Assembly: GCF_033126985.1 (NCBI RefSeq)
Contig: NZ_AP024714.1
Coordinates: 2,248,990 to 2,312,989, forward strand
Reading direction: 5' to 3'
DNA from: Methylomarinovum caldicuralii
GTDB lineage: Bacteria > Pseudomonadota > Gammaproteobacteria > Methylococcales > Methylothermaceae
DNA length: 64,000 nt
Shown here piece after piece: positions 23,514 through 38,433 of this stretch; within the stretch, counting starts at the first letter, position 1, and each line of letters opens with the position of its first letter. The translations under genes and the position numbers were made by a program. The notes below the pieces were generated by a model. That model made no database searches and had not been told where the DNA came from. It saw only the letters and a list, made by a program, of their open reading frames with translations.

Positions 23514-25491
23514 CCGCGGGCGATTGCTCACCCGCGGTTCCCACAGATCCGGACGTGCCCGATTAAGGCATCCGGCTCCTCGGACTATGGCGTCGCTACG
23601 CAACGGGCAATTCCGTGAACCACGCGCGGTGGGGGGAGTGGGTATCGTTTGTACAGCCGCCCAAAATGGTCCCAGTTCATCCGTTCCCGGTTGCGGCGGG
23701 ACAACCATTTGTACCAGCGCCGTCTGACCTCGTACAGGAAGCGGGCCAGCGATTGGCTGTTGCCGACGATCCCATAGTAGGCATAATGCCCCTTGAGTTT
23801 GCGGCTCAGGGCCGCTTGTTGGTCTGCAACCGGCCAGTGGCGGTGCATCCGGCACCAGTGGTTGATCGCCTGCAGGGAGCGGCTGAGCCGGGCTTGGGCG
23901 GTCTTGCGTTTGACGACCCAACGCCCTTTCCTTGAGCGTCCCCAGTAGTGGGTGAATCCCAGGTATTGGAAGCTCTGGCCTTTCCGTCCGGGTTTTCTGA
24001 AGTCGAGCAGGCGGGTTTTGTCCGGGTGCAGGCGCAGGCCGTATTTGGCCAGGCGCTTGCCCGGAACGGCCAATACCCGCCGGGCGTCTTCTTCCCGTTT
24101 GAACACCAGGACCGCATCGTCGGCGAACCGGACTTCGAAGGCGCTGCCTTGCAGTCGCGGTTTGACCGTCTGCTCGAACCACAGGTCGAGCACGTGATGC
24201 AGGTAGAGGTTGGCCAGCAGTGGGGAGATCACCCCACCTTGCGGTGTCCCTTGTTCGGGGTAGTGAAGCTGTCCGCCTTCCATGACACCGGCATTCAGCC
24301 ATTTACCGATCACGCGGCAGATCACGCCGTCGCGCACCCTCTGCCCCAGAAAGTTCCGCAGCCGGTCCCGGTCCACGTCGTCGAAGAAGTTTTGGATGTC
24401 CAGGTCGATGACCCAGCCACCGCCCATGGCCATCAGCCCGCCCCATAGCCTCTCCAGGGCCTGGTGGGCACTGCGTCCGGGCCGGAACCCGTAGGCGCAG
24501 TCGAGAAAGTCCTGCTCGAAGATGGGTTCCAGCGCCATCAGCACCGCCCGTTGCAGCACCTTGTCTTCCAGCGTGGGAATGCCGATCGGGCGGGTCTTTC
24601 CCGTTCCCGGCTTGGGCAGGTGGACGCGCCGTACCGCAGGCGCCCGATACCGGCCGGTCTTGAACCGTTCCAGCAGGCGCGTCAGGTTCTCCTCTAAGTC
24701 GGCTGCGTATTGGGATGCAGTCACGCCGTCCACCCCGGCGGCCCCGTCCTTGCGGGTGCGCCGCCAGGCTTCTTCCAGCCACACCACGTCGATGTGGTGG
24801 GCAATCGTGGTCAGTTCCAGCTTCGGTTCGATCCGGGCCAGTTCCGCTAGCTTCCGTTGTCGTGTTGAGATGTTCTCCTGGCTCGATGTCCCGGCCATCT
24901 GTCCCTCCGAAAGCCCCATCGTCCGACCTGCCGCTTCCCTCCATCGGGTCCCTTGGGGCAGGTTCCCCGACTTCTCAGGTACTATCAGCAGGCTCCGATT
25001 GCTCGATCACCTTCCCAGCGCGCTTCGTCGCCTTCGCGCGCCGGTACCCTGCTTCGTGTCCCGTTCGCTCCCATCGGCCGGACACCGCTCCGATGGGCCT
25101 GGACCTTTTCTCACACGGCGCCCGCACCGCTCTTCCCGCAGGGAGTGTTCGAGCCCTCCCAGGTTCCTGGGCGACCCTTGCCCTGCATGCCCCGCTCTTC
25201 GACCCCGGCGGAGGGATGATGCCAGGCCAGTACAGCACCACCCCTGTTGCCTTCCGTCCGTTCAACAACGTCGGCTCCGCATTCCGTACTTTCGAGGCTC
25301 CATCACGCGGCCTACAGGCCCCCTGTGTACGCTTCGCAGTCGGGATCGCTCCTCGACCACGCAACACTCGGTTCCGGCTGGTGGCCAGCCTTGGCCGGAC
25401 AGGACTTGCACCTGTCAGGTCGCTCTGAAGGTTTCAGCGATGTCTTTCCTTCTACATAACTTCCTCCTTCTCCAGGCTTGGCCTGGCGCAA
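23505..25491 (-). mobile_element. Group II intron, copy 4, in the 3'-side IS66 terminal repeat
   Basis: 1,987 bp on the minus strand: 5' end TTGCGCC at 25491, 3' end at 23505 against GGCAAGCCCG of IS66. The proposed EBS1 (TGAACGG) reads from about 25264 on the minus strand. It is uninterrupted and encodes the only RT copy with the canonical LGF at block 7, so it is the best candidate for an active intron. Beyond its 5' exon (25492-25502) lies a pdxA scrap. Confidence 0.9.
23585..24898 (-). CDS. ltrA: Group II intron reverse transcriptase/maturase (copy 4, most canonical)
   Basis: 437 residues, no frameshift. RT blocks as in the other copies, with FADD at about 258-261. At codon 23960-23962 it has leucine (YLGFTHYWG) where copies 1-3 have proline; leucine is the conserved residue of RT block 7. 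It shares KLAELAR and AADLEEN with copy 2, and has RSRKGRW where copies 1 and 2 read RSGKGRW. It would supply maturase and RT for all copies if these act in trans. Confidence 0.9.
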   Translation of the reverse strand: MAGTSSQENISTRQRKLAELARIEPKLELTTIAHHIDVVWLEEAWRRTRKDGAAGVDGVTASQYAADLEENLTRLLERFKTGRYRAPAVRRVHLPKPGTGKTRPIGIPTLEDKVLQRAVLMALEPIFEQDFLDCAYGFRPGRSAHQALERLWGGLMAMGGGWVIDLDIQNFFDDVDRDRLRNFLGQRVRDGVICRVIGKWLNAGVMEGGQLHYPEQGTPQGGVISPLLANLYLHHVLDLWFEQTVKPRLQGSAFEVRFADDAVLVFKREEDARRVLAVPGKRLAKYGLRLHPDKTRLLDFRKPGRKGQSFQYLGFTHYWGRSRKGRWVVKRKTAQARLSRSLQAINHWCRMHRHWPVADQQAALSRKLKGHYAYYGIVGNSQSLARFLYEVRRRWYKWLSRRNRERMNWDHFGRLYKRYPLPPPRVVHGIARCVATP

Positions 25492-25502
25492 TGAACGGTA
25501 AC

Positions 25503-25569
25503 GGTGGGTGGTGGCCAGGGCCACCCGCAACCCGGGGCAGGCGAGCATCATCACCGGGTGCCCGCCGGT
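25503..25569 (-). pseudogene. pdxA: 67-bp pdxA fragment at the rearrangement junction
   Basis: Identical to 19051-19117 within pdxA and in the same orientation. It is sandwiched between the detached IS66 tip (25492-25502) and the truncated atpB copy. About 4 nt (25570-25573) of unmatched filler separate it from atpB. It is read in the PdxA frame as [20 protein letters not shown], fused by chance to the atpB frame. Confidence 0.9.
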
Positions 25570-25573
25570 TGTT

Positions 25574-25797
25574 GGGTCCTGATGGGTCACCTCCCGGATC
25601 TGGTTGCGGATCACCTCCACCAGCGCCTCCAGGAAATTCTGCCAGCGCCCGGGCCGCAGCGTCGGACGGATGCGGCGGGTCGCCAGCCACGACCCCAGCA
25701 CCAACAGCGCCATCACCCCCCAGGTGAAGAGAAGGGTGGCACTCAATTTGAAGGGACCGTACTGCCACAAAACAATTTGGTCAGGATTGAACTGCAT
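25574..25797 (-). pseudogene. atpB: N-ATPase subunit a, truncated copy (first 75 codons)
   Basis: Identical to the start of the complete atpB (MQFNPDQIVLWQYGPF) up to REVTHQDP, then broken by the pdxA scrap and intron. It lacks all channel helices and the stator arginine, so it cannot work. The frame runs on through pdxA sequence into the intron 5' end, giving a meaningless chimera. Confidence 0.92.
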
Positions 25798-26065
25798 CAT
25801 GCCTCCGCTGCCGCCGCACCAGGAAAAACCGCATCGCCACAAACCCCGCCAGGACGGCCGCCAGCCGCCGCCAGTCCCCGGCCATGAGGCCGGCCATCAT
25901 GCCGACGGTGACGGCAGTGCGCACCGCAAAGCTGGCCAGCATCAGCAGTACCGGATGGCCTGCCGCCGGCAGGCGTTTCACCGTCCACCACAGGCCGCCG
26001 TAGAAGAACGCGCCCAACCCCAGCCCGGCGGCGAACAGCAGCGGCCAGCGCCAGACCTCAGTCAT
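25781..26065 (-). CDS. atpR: N-ATPase accessory protein AtpR (right copy, native upstream context)
   Basis: Same 94-residue protein as at 1559-1843. Here it keeps its native position after atpQ (8-bp overlap) and before the truncated atpB. Transcripts from the atpD side would include this copy but would then run into the mobile region instead of the c and b subunit genes. Confidence 0.85.
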   Translation of the reverse strand: MTEVWRWPLLFAAGLGLGAFFYGGLWWTVKRLPAAGHPVLLMLASFAVRTAVTVGMMAGLMAGDWRRLAAVLAGFVAMRFFLVRRQRRHDAVQS

Positions 26066-26368
26066 CGCGGCGGCTCTCCCGTTTGATCCACTTCCAGGCG
26101 TTGTAACAGCCCAAAGCGACGCCAACGAACAAAAACGTCAAGGTCCAGGAGGGCGGGCCGGGAAACCTGCGGTCGAGCCACCAGCCCAGGGCGATCCCCA
26201 GCAGGGTCGGGAGCGCCACCGCCCAGCCCACCAACCCGAACATTCCCAGGCCGAACCACAAACCGCGGCGTCCTTCGCGCTCGGCCTTGAGGCGGCGCCG
26301 GACCTTCTTGTCCACCTCGCGCAGCAGGCGCGCTTCGTCTTCCGGGGGATCGGGTTTGGGATCGTCGC

Positions 26369-26372
<4 letters not shown>
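26058..26372 (-). CDS. atpQ: N-ATPase accessory protein AtpQ
   Basis: AtpQ is the second N-ATPase-specific small membrane protein, related to the AtpI/F0F1 gene I family. It has 104 residues: an acidic/basic N-terminus (MSDDPKPDPPEDEARLLREV) and two hydrophobic segments, WFGLGMFGLVGWAVALPTLL with GIALGWWLD and then LTFLFVGVALGCYNAWKWI. The end is basic. It overlaps atpC by 4 bp (ATGA) and atpR by 8 bp. Its last 17 codons are duplicated at 1836-1885. Confidence 0.85.
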
Positions 26373-29326
<2,954 letters not shown>

Positions 29327-29330
29327 AACG

Positions 29331-29546
29331 CCTCCCAGCCACAGCGCCCAGGGCTGGGTGTGCAGCAGGACCAGCGCCGCCAGGATCAGGAAGACAATCC
29401 CGCTGCAGCGGTGACCCCGACCCACACCGCCTGGGGCGGCGAGGTGAGGCTGAGACCGGCGACGGCGAGCTGGGTCTTGTCGCCGAATTCAGCCAGGAAC
29501 ACCAGCGCGAACGCAGTCGCCGCAGCCGGTCCGATTCCACGAAACC
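29331..29546 (-). pseudogene. Remnant of a Gdt1/UPF0016-family cation transporter
   Basis: Directly after the ZIP gene stop, the minus strand reads ATAFALVFLAEFGDKTQLAV, which contains the E-x-G-D-K-T motif of the UPF0016/Gdt1 manganese-calcium exporters. The frame stops at 29386. A following hydrophobic stretch (FLILAALVLLHTQPWALWL) is in another frame. There is no plausible start codon and only one of two repeats remains, so this is a decayed gene. Its adjacency to a ZIP transporter fits a former metal-homeostasis pair. Confidence 0.6.
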
Positions 29547-30491
29547 TCAGCCCAGGGTGCTTTCCAGCACCGTCATCACCGCGAAACCGATCAGCACACC
29601 GAAGGTAGCGATGGAGGAACGTTCCTTGGCGTGCATTGCGGGAATGATTTCGTAGGCGATGACGTAGAGCATGGCCCCGGCGGCGAATCCCATCGCCAGA
29701 GGCAGCAGGGTGTGGAACACGGTCACCAGGGTCACGCCCAGAAAACCGCCGACCGGCTCCACCAGGCCGGAAACCAAGGCGATCGCCACCGCCTTCCACG
29801 GCTTGTAACCGATGGTGAGCAGCGGCAGGACCACCGCCAGTCCCTCGGGAATGTTCTGGGCGCCGATGGCGATGGCCAACAGGGTGCCGTTGCTCCAGTC
29901 GCCGCTGCCGAAGCTGACCCCCACCGACAGGCCCTCGGGGAAATTGTGTAGGGTGATGGCGGCGACGAACAGCCATACCCGCCGCAGGGTCGCACCGGTT
30001 TCCCGGTCCGCGGCGAACAGTTCGTGGGGAAGGGTGCGGTCGGCCCAGTCCAGAAACCAGGCCCCCAGCAACATGCCGACGATGACGATGTAAACTCCCT
30101 TGCCGGGCCACAGTTCGTTGCCGAATTCCACCCCCGGCTCCACCAGGGAATAGGCGGTCGCCGACAGCATGATGCCCGCCGCCATGCCCATCATGAAGTT
30201 GACGGTGCGGAAGGAGATTTCCCGGAACAGCACCGCCGGCAGTGCCCCCAGCACTGTGGCCAGCCCGGCGAGGAAACTGGCGAAGAATCCCACCACCACG
30301 GTGGTCCCGAAGACGAGGTAGAGCAGCCCGAAGACCACGATTTGGCTGAGCGCGAACGCGCCGGCGGCAGCGGCGATCTGCCCGGCAAGAGGCCAGGATC
30401 GGACCCGGCGGTACCACGGCCGGGATTCCAACCCGTGCCGCCAGGTTTCCAGGTGATGCGCCCACCGCTGCTGCAGCGCTGTCCAGTTCAT
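29547..30491 (-). CDS. ZIP-family divalent metal transporter
   Basis: 314 residues, starting MNWTALQQRW behind GAGGAGGAGA. About eight membrane helices. The two ZIP metal-site motifs are present: ITLHNFPEGLSVGVSFG and IAIGAQNIPEGLAVVLPL, both with H/Q-N-x-P-E-G. The first helix pair is preceded by an unusually long N-terminal segment of about 45 residues. ZIP proteins import zinc, iron or manganese; the metal here cannot be read from sequence. Confidence 0.88.
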   Translation of the reverse strand: MNWTALQQRWAHHLETWRHGLESRPWYRRVRSWPLAGQIAAAAGAFALSQIVVFGLLYLVFGTTVVVGFFASFLAGLATVLGALPAVLFREISFRTVNFMMGMAAGIMLSATAYSLVEPGVEFGNELWPGKGVYIVIVGMLLGAWFLDWADRTLPHELFAADRETGATLRRVWLFVAAITLHNFPEGLSVGVSFGSGDWSNGTLLAIAIGAQNIPEGLAVVLPLLTIGYKPWKAVAIALVSGLVEPVGGFLGVTLVTVFHTLLPLAMGFAAGAMLYVIAYEIIPAMHAKERSSIATFGVLIGFAVMTVLESTLG

Positions 30492-30744
30492 CGTCTCCTC
30501 CTCGTTGATTCGGCTTTGGATTTTGCAAAAAGCATACCCGATGTGGGATTTGGGATCGAATCCATGGAATCGGCGGACGCAAATCCGCATACTGCCGTTG
30601 TCAGGATTTTTTACCACGCCGCCCGAACGCCCGCTCCACGACGCCGGACCGGGGCGGCAAGCCTTTGATCTGTTTTGGAAATTCATGCGACGGAACGGAA
30701 GTCGCATCCACCACCTGCAGGAAAACCACGACAGGAAGGGAAAC

Positions 30745-31073
30745 ATGCAACCGCGACCCCAAGATCAGGATTTCGACTTCGATGCATGGATGCGGCTGGC
30801 CCGGACCGACCCGGAGGGTTTCGAAGCCCGCCGCCGCCAGCTGATCGAGGCCCACATCGCCGCCCGCCCCTCAGAGGAGCAGGAACGCCTGCGCCGCCTG
30901 CAGTGGCGCATCGACCGGGAGATCCGGCGTCACGGGAATCCGCTGGGGGCCTGCGTCCACTTGTATCGATGGATGTTCGACAGCCTCGCCCGTCAGCAAC
31001 AGGCCCTTGAAACCCTGCTGAACGGCGCCCCCTCCACAACACGGAAAACCGCCCGGGTGATCCCCCTGCGGCC

Positions 31074-31083
<10 letters not shown>
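30745..31083 (+). CDS. DUF3135-like small protein
   Basis: 112 residues, starting MQPRPQDQDFDFDAWMRLAR behind GGAAGGG. The FDFDAWMRLARTDPEGFEAR opening and the following basic helix (RRRQLIEAHIAARP) match the DUF3135 family of gammaproteobacteria. The C-terminal half is helical and basic. It is cytoplasmic by appearance; function unknown. It converges on dnaE with a 10-bp overlap. The 253-bp gap upstream (30492-30744) shows nothing else. Confidence 0.72.
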
Positions 31084-34545
<3,462 letters not shown>

Positions 34546-34553
<8 letters not shown>

Positions 34554-35112
34554 GCAGCGCTTCCTTGACGGGACGGAACGAGCGCCGATGCCAGGGGGAC
34601 GGCCCGAGGCGCCGCAGCGCCTGGCGATGGGCCGCGGTGGGATAGCCTTTGTGGGCGGCGATACCGTAACCGGGCGCCAGACGGTCGAGCAGCTGCATCT
34701 CGCGGTCGCGGGCCACCTTGGCCAGAATCGAGGCGGCGGCGATTTCCGGGACGCTGGCGTCTCCGCCGATCACGGTTTCCACCGGCATGGGCAAATCAGG
34801 GGCGTGGCGGCCATCCACCCGGACTGCAGCCGGTTGCAGCGCCAGGCCGGCCACCGCCCGCCGCATCGCCAGCAGGCTGGCCTGGAGGATGTTGTGGCGG
34901 TCGATCTCCGAAGGCTCGGCCCGGGCCACGCACCGGGCCAACGCCCGCGCCTCGATCTCCCGGGCCAGGGTCTGGCGCCGCCCGGCCGTCAGCTTCTTGG
35001 AATCGGTCAACCCCTCGATAGGCCGGGCCGGGTCGAGGATCACGGCAGCGGCGAACACCGCCCCCGCCAGACAGCCGCGCCCGACTTCGTCCACCCCGGC
35101 CCTATAGTCCAT
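34546..35112 (-). CDS. rnhB: Ribonuclease HII
   Basis: 188 residues. Removes ribonucleotides and RNA-DNA hybrids. It shows the family motifs [14 protein letters not shown] (catalytic Asp-Glu), [19 protein letters not shown] and [13 protein letters not shown], and ends [14 protein letters not shown]. The ATG at 35112 ([11 protein letters not shown]) fits the family N-terminus. It lies 5 bp after fabZ and overlaps dnaE. Confidence 0.95.
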
Positions 35113-35117
35113 CGGCG

Positions 35118-35561
35118 TCAGTGTTCGGCTTCGGCTGCCGCGCACATAATCTCGGCGCTGGCGACGAAGTCACCGTCCACCTCGGCGCGGCAGGCGAAGG
35201 CCGAGATGTTGCGCTTGTGGCGCAGGTATTCCACCTGCAGCTGCAGCTGGTCCCCCGGCACCACCGGGCGCTTGAAACGGGCCTTGTCCAGCCCCACCAG
35301 ATAGTAGATGAAATTCTTGCCGGCCAGGACTTCCGGGGCGCTTTCCGAGGCCAGAAGCCCCGTGGCCTGGGCCAGCGCCTCCATGATCAGCACGCCCGGC
35401 ATGATCGGCTCGCCCGGAAAATGGCCCTGGAAGAAAGGCTCGTTGTAGGAAACGTTCTTGATCGCTACCAAGCGCTTGCCCGGTTCGCATTCGATGACCC
35501 GGTCCACCAGCAGGAAAGGATAGCGGTGGGGCAGGTAGCTCATGATCTTGTGGATGTCCAA
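35118..35561 (-). CDS. fabZ: 3-hydroxyacyl-ACP dehydratase FabZ
   Basis: 147 residues if started at TTG 35561 ([20 protein letters not shown]), which has GGGAG upstream and aligns with known FabZ N-termini; the ATG at 35543 would cut into the fold. It has the catalytic [20 protein letters not shown] (active His and Glu) of the hot-dog dehydratases. Acts in fatty-acid elongation. In most gammaproteobacteria lpxD precedes it and lpxA-lpxB follow it; here skp precedes and rnhB follows. Confidence 0.93.
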   Translation of the reverse strand: MDIHKIMSYLPHRYPFLLVDRVIECEPGKRLVAIKNVSYNEPFFQGHFPGEPIMPGVLIMEALAQATGLLASESAPEVLAGKNFIYYLVGLDKARFKRPVVPGDQLQLQVEYLRHKRNISAFACRAEVDGDFVASAEIMCAAAEAEH

Positions 35562-35584
35562 AGGCCCGGTCTCCCTCGATTGAA

Positions 35585-36091
35585 TTATTTCATCTTCGCC
35601 AGGCGTTTCTGCACCTTGTCGGTCACGTCCACCCGGTCGCTGGCGTAGACGACCCCGTCGGTCAGCAGGAGATCGTAGCCTTCCTCCTTGGCCAGGGACT
35701 TGATGGCCTCGAACACCTGCCGCTGCAGCTTGCCCAGCTCCTCGTTGCGGCGCAGGTTGAAGTCCTCGCGGAATTCCTCCTGGGCGCGCTTGAGCTCCCG
35801 TTGTTTGGCGAGGATTTCCCGCTCCAGCTTGCGGCGCTCGGCATCGCTCATCACCGCCGCGTCGCGGGACATCTTCTCCTCCAGCTTCTTCAGCTCTTTC
35901 TGCATCGCCACCAGACGCTTGTCGCGCGGGGCGAATTCCTTCTCCAGACGTTTTTTCGCCGCCTCCGCCTGGGGCGCCTGCTGCAGCACCCGGGCGACGT
36001 TGACGAAGCCGATCTTGATTTCCGCCGCCCACGCCAACGAACTGACACTGAGCAACAGGGCAGCCAAGCCGCCGATCCAGATACGTCGCAT
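35585..36091 (-). CDS. skp: Periplasmic chaperone Skp/OmpH
   Basis: 168 residues with signal peptide ([20 protein letters not shown], cut after AWA). The body, [20 protein letters not shown], is followed by a long charged coiled coil, as in Skp trimers that hold unfolded outer-membrane proteins. The ATG at 36091 follows GAGGAG. Sits between bamA and fabZ, its usual place in the outer-membrane biogenesis cluster. Confidence 0.92.
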   Translation of the reverse strand: MRRIWIGGLAALLLSVSSLAWAAEIKIGFVNVARVLQQAPQAEAAKKRLEKEFAPRDKRLVAMQKELKKLEEKMSRDAAVMSDAERRKLEREILAKQRELKRAQEEFREDFNLRRNEELGKLQRQVFEAIKSLAKEEGYDLLLTDGVVYASDRVDVTDKVQKRLAKMK

Positions 36092-36128
36092 CGTTTTACT
36101 CCTCAAAAATTGAAACATTCACACATCG

Positions 36129-38408
36129 TCAGAATCCGGCCCCGAAGGAGAACTGGAACACCTGCTCCTCATCCCGGCTTTTGGCGTTCAAGGGCTGGGC
36201 CAGGCTCACTTCCAGAGGACCGAAGGGTGACAGCCACTGGGCCGAAATGCCCGCGGAATAGCGCAGATCCCCCAGTTTCAGACTGTCTTCGAACACGTTG
36301 CCGGCATCGAAAAACACCCCCATACGAAACGCGGAACTGAGCTCCTCGCTCAGGAACGGCACCGGAAAGAACAGCTCGGCCCCGCCGACGAGCTTGACGT
36401 TGCCGCCGAAGGGATTGTTGTTGGAATCCCTGGGACCCAAGGTGTTCTGGCGGAAGCCGCGCACCGATTTTACCCCACCGGCGAAGAAGTGTTCGAAGAA
36501 AGGCAGTTTGCCGGTGCCGCCGTAACCGTCGCCGTAGGCCAAATCCCCGTGCAGGGAGAAGATCAGGTCCCGGGTCCAGGGGAAGAAATAGCGTCCCCGG
36601 GCGCGGATTTTATAGTATTCCAGATCGAGGAAGGGCAGCGATCCCAGCAGAGAGAGGGAGTGGCGCCCCCCGCGGGTGGGAAACACCGCTTTGTCACGGG
36701 TGTCGTGCACCCAGGTCAGCCCCAGGGTCACGACCCCGTAGGTCCGGCCATTTTTATCAATGAAATCGAATATCTCTTTGGAGGTGTTGGCGCTTGTCTT
36801 CAGTTCCGTGTGGCTGAAGTCCATGCTGGCGTTCAGATGGTCCCATTCGGACAGGGGAATGCCGCCACTCAAACCCGCCGCCAGGGTGTTGGTGGTGTAA
36901 TTGGCGATGTTGGCGTTATTGGCGTCGAGGCTGCGGTAGCTGACGTTGAAGCCCGCACCGATGCCGTCGAGGGTGAAATAGGGATCGTAAAGGTTGACCC
37001 GGTAGATGGTCGATACCCGGCTGTTGTTGAACTCGAAGCTGACCCGTTTGCCGGTGCCGAGAAAATTGGTCTGGGACACGCTGGCGTTGAAGATCAGCCC
37101 CTGCACCTGGGAGAAGCCGATACCGGCGCTGAGGTTGCCGGAGGGCTGTTCGGTCACCGAGAAATTGAGGTCGATCAGATCCTCCGCCCCCGGCACCTGC
37201 GGGGTTTCGACGTTGACCTCCTTGAAGTAACCCAGGCGCTGGATGCGCTGCTTGGACTGTTCGATCTTGGTGGACTGGGTCAGCGCCGCCTCCATCTGGC
37301 GCATTTCCCGCCGCACCACCTCGTCCTGGGTGCGGGCGTTGCCCTTGATGTGAATCCTGCGCACGTAGACCCGGCGGCCGGGGTCGACGAAGAAAGTCAG
37401 CTTGACGGTCTTTTTGGCCTCGTCGATTTCCGGCACCATGTTGACGTTGGCGAACAGGTAGCCCTCGTCACCGAGGCGTTTGGTGATGGCGTCGATGGAT
37501 TCGGTCGCCGCCTTGCGGGAAAACACTTCCCCCGCCCCCAACTTGAGCAGCGCGATCAGTTCCTGGGGCGGGACGATCAGCTTGCCGGTCAGGCGCACCG
37601 ATTCGAGGCGGTAGACGTCGCCCTCCTTGACGTTGATGGTGATGTAGATGTCGCGCTTGTCCGGGGTGATGGCCACCTGGGTGGATTCGATCTCGAACTT
37701 GAGATAGCCGCGGTCCATGTAGAAGGAGCGCAGGCGCTCCAGATCGGCGGCGAGCTTCTGCTTGGAATACTGGTCGTTCTTGGTGTAGAAGGACAGCCAG
37801 CCGGTGGTGCCGAGCTCGAACTGGTCGAGCAGGGTTTCATCGTCGAAGGCGCGGTTGCCGACGATGTTGATGCGCTTGATCTTGGCGACCTTGCCCTCGG
37901 CGATCTTGATCAGGATCGCCACCCGGTTGTGAGTGATCGGGGTCACCTCGGTCTTGATCTTGACGCCGTACTTGCCGTGGCTGAAATACTGGCGCCGGAG
38001 CTCGCTTTCGATCTTTTCCAGCAGGCGGCGGTTGAAGATCCGCCCCTCGGCCAGGCCGACGCTTTCCAGCGCCTTGGTCAGATCCTTGGTCTTGATGTCC
38101 TGGTTGCCGACGATCTTGATCGCGGCGATGGAAGGCCGCTCCACCACCTCGATCACCAGCACGTTGCCCTCGCGCGCCAGACGCACGTCCTTGAAGAAAC
38201 CGGTCTTGAACAGGGCCCGGACCGCGGCGGCGGCCTTGTGCTCGTCAAGGGTCTCGCCCGGCTTGACCGGCAGATAGTTGAAGACGGTGCCGGCCGCGAC
38301 CCGTTGCAGACCCCGGATGTGGACGTCCTCCACCACGAAAGGCTCCCACGCCAGCAGGCTGCCGGTCCAAAACCAGACCAGCCAGCCGAATGTGCGCAGG
38401 CGCTTCAT
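36129..38408 (-). CDS. bamA: Outer-membrane protein assembly factor BamA
   Basis: 759 residues with a signal peptide (MKRLRTFGWLVWFWTGSLLA). Five POTRA domains run from FVVEDVHIRGLQRVAAGTVF to about residue 405, and the rest is the C-terminal Omp85 barrel. The VRGF lid-lock motif is present (SVRGFRQNTLGPRD). The last residue is Phe (FSFGAGF), as needed for barrel recognition. The start at 38408 is chosen by the signal peptide; its Shine-Dalgarno is weak. Confidence 0.95.
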   Translation of the reverse strand: MKRLRTFGWLVWFWTGSLLAWEPFVVEDVHIRGLQRVAAGTVFNYLPVKPGETLDEHKAAAAVRALFKTGFFKDVRLAREGNVLVIEVVERPSIAAIKIVGNQDIKTKDLTKALESVGLAEGRIFNRRLLEKIESELRRQYFSHGKYGVKIKTEVTPITHNRVAILIKIAEGKVAKIKRINIVGNRAFDDETLLDQFELGTTGWLSFYTKNDQYSKQKLAADLERLRSFYMDRGYLKFEIESTQVAITPDKRDIYITINVKEGDVYRLESVRLTGKLIVPPQELIALLKLGAGEVFSRKAATESIDAITKRLGDEGYLFANVNMVPEIDEAKKTVKLTFFVDPGRRVYVRRIHIKGNARTQDEVVRREMRQMEAALTQSTKIEQSKQRIQRLGYFKEVNVETPQVPGAEDLIDLNFSVTEQPSGNLSAGIGFSQVQGLIFNASVSQTNFLGTGKRVSFEFNNSRVSTIYRVNLYDPYFTLDGIGAGFNVSYRSLDANNANIANYTTNTLAAGLSGGIPLSEWDHLNASMDFSHTELKTSANTSKEIFDFIDKNGRTYGVVTLGLTWVHDTRDKAVFPTRGGRHSLSLLGSLPFLDLEYYKIRARGRYFFPWTRDLIFSLHGDLAYGDGYGGTGKLPFFEHFFAGGVKSVRGFRQNTLGPRDSNNNPFGGNVKLVGGAELFFPVPFLSEELSSAFRMGVFFDAGNVFEDSLKLGDLRYSAGISAQWLSPFGPLEVSLAQPLNAKSRDEEQVFQFSFGAGF

Positions 38409-38433
38409 ACCGGGAAGGCGACAGGATGAAGGG

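Larger units (their letters stand above)
25574..26107. repeat. Right copy of 534-bp direct repeat flanking the mobile region
   Basis: Matches 1352-1885 with one visible mismatch. The right edge (26107) runs on into intact atpQ, so this is the ancestral sequence and the left copy is the duplicate on that side. For atpB the left copy is the one that continues natively. Confidence 0.9.

Noticed and set aside
25312-25842. A continuous frame joining atpB, pdxA and intron sequence
   Set aside because: It is a chance fusion across a rearrangement junction; every part is a fragment and the tail is ribozyme sequence.
35585-35587. Fusion of Skp and FabZ in one longer minus-strand frame (35118-36032)
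   Set aside because: The upstream part is the out-of-frame shadow of skp; the two genes are separate with a 23-bp gap.
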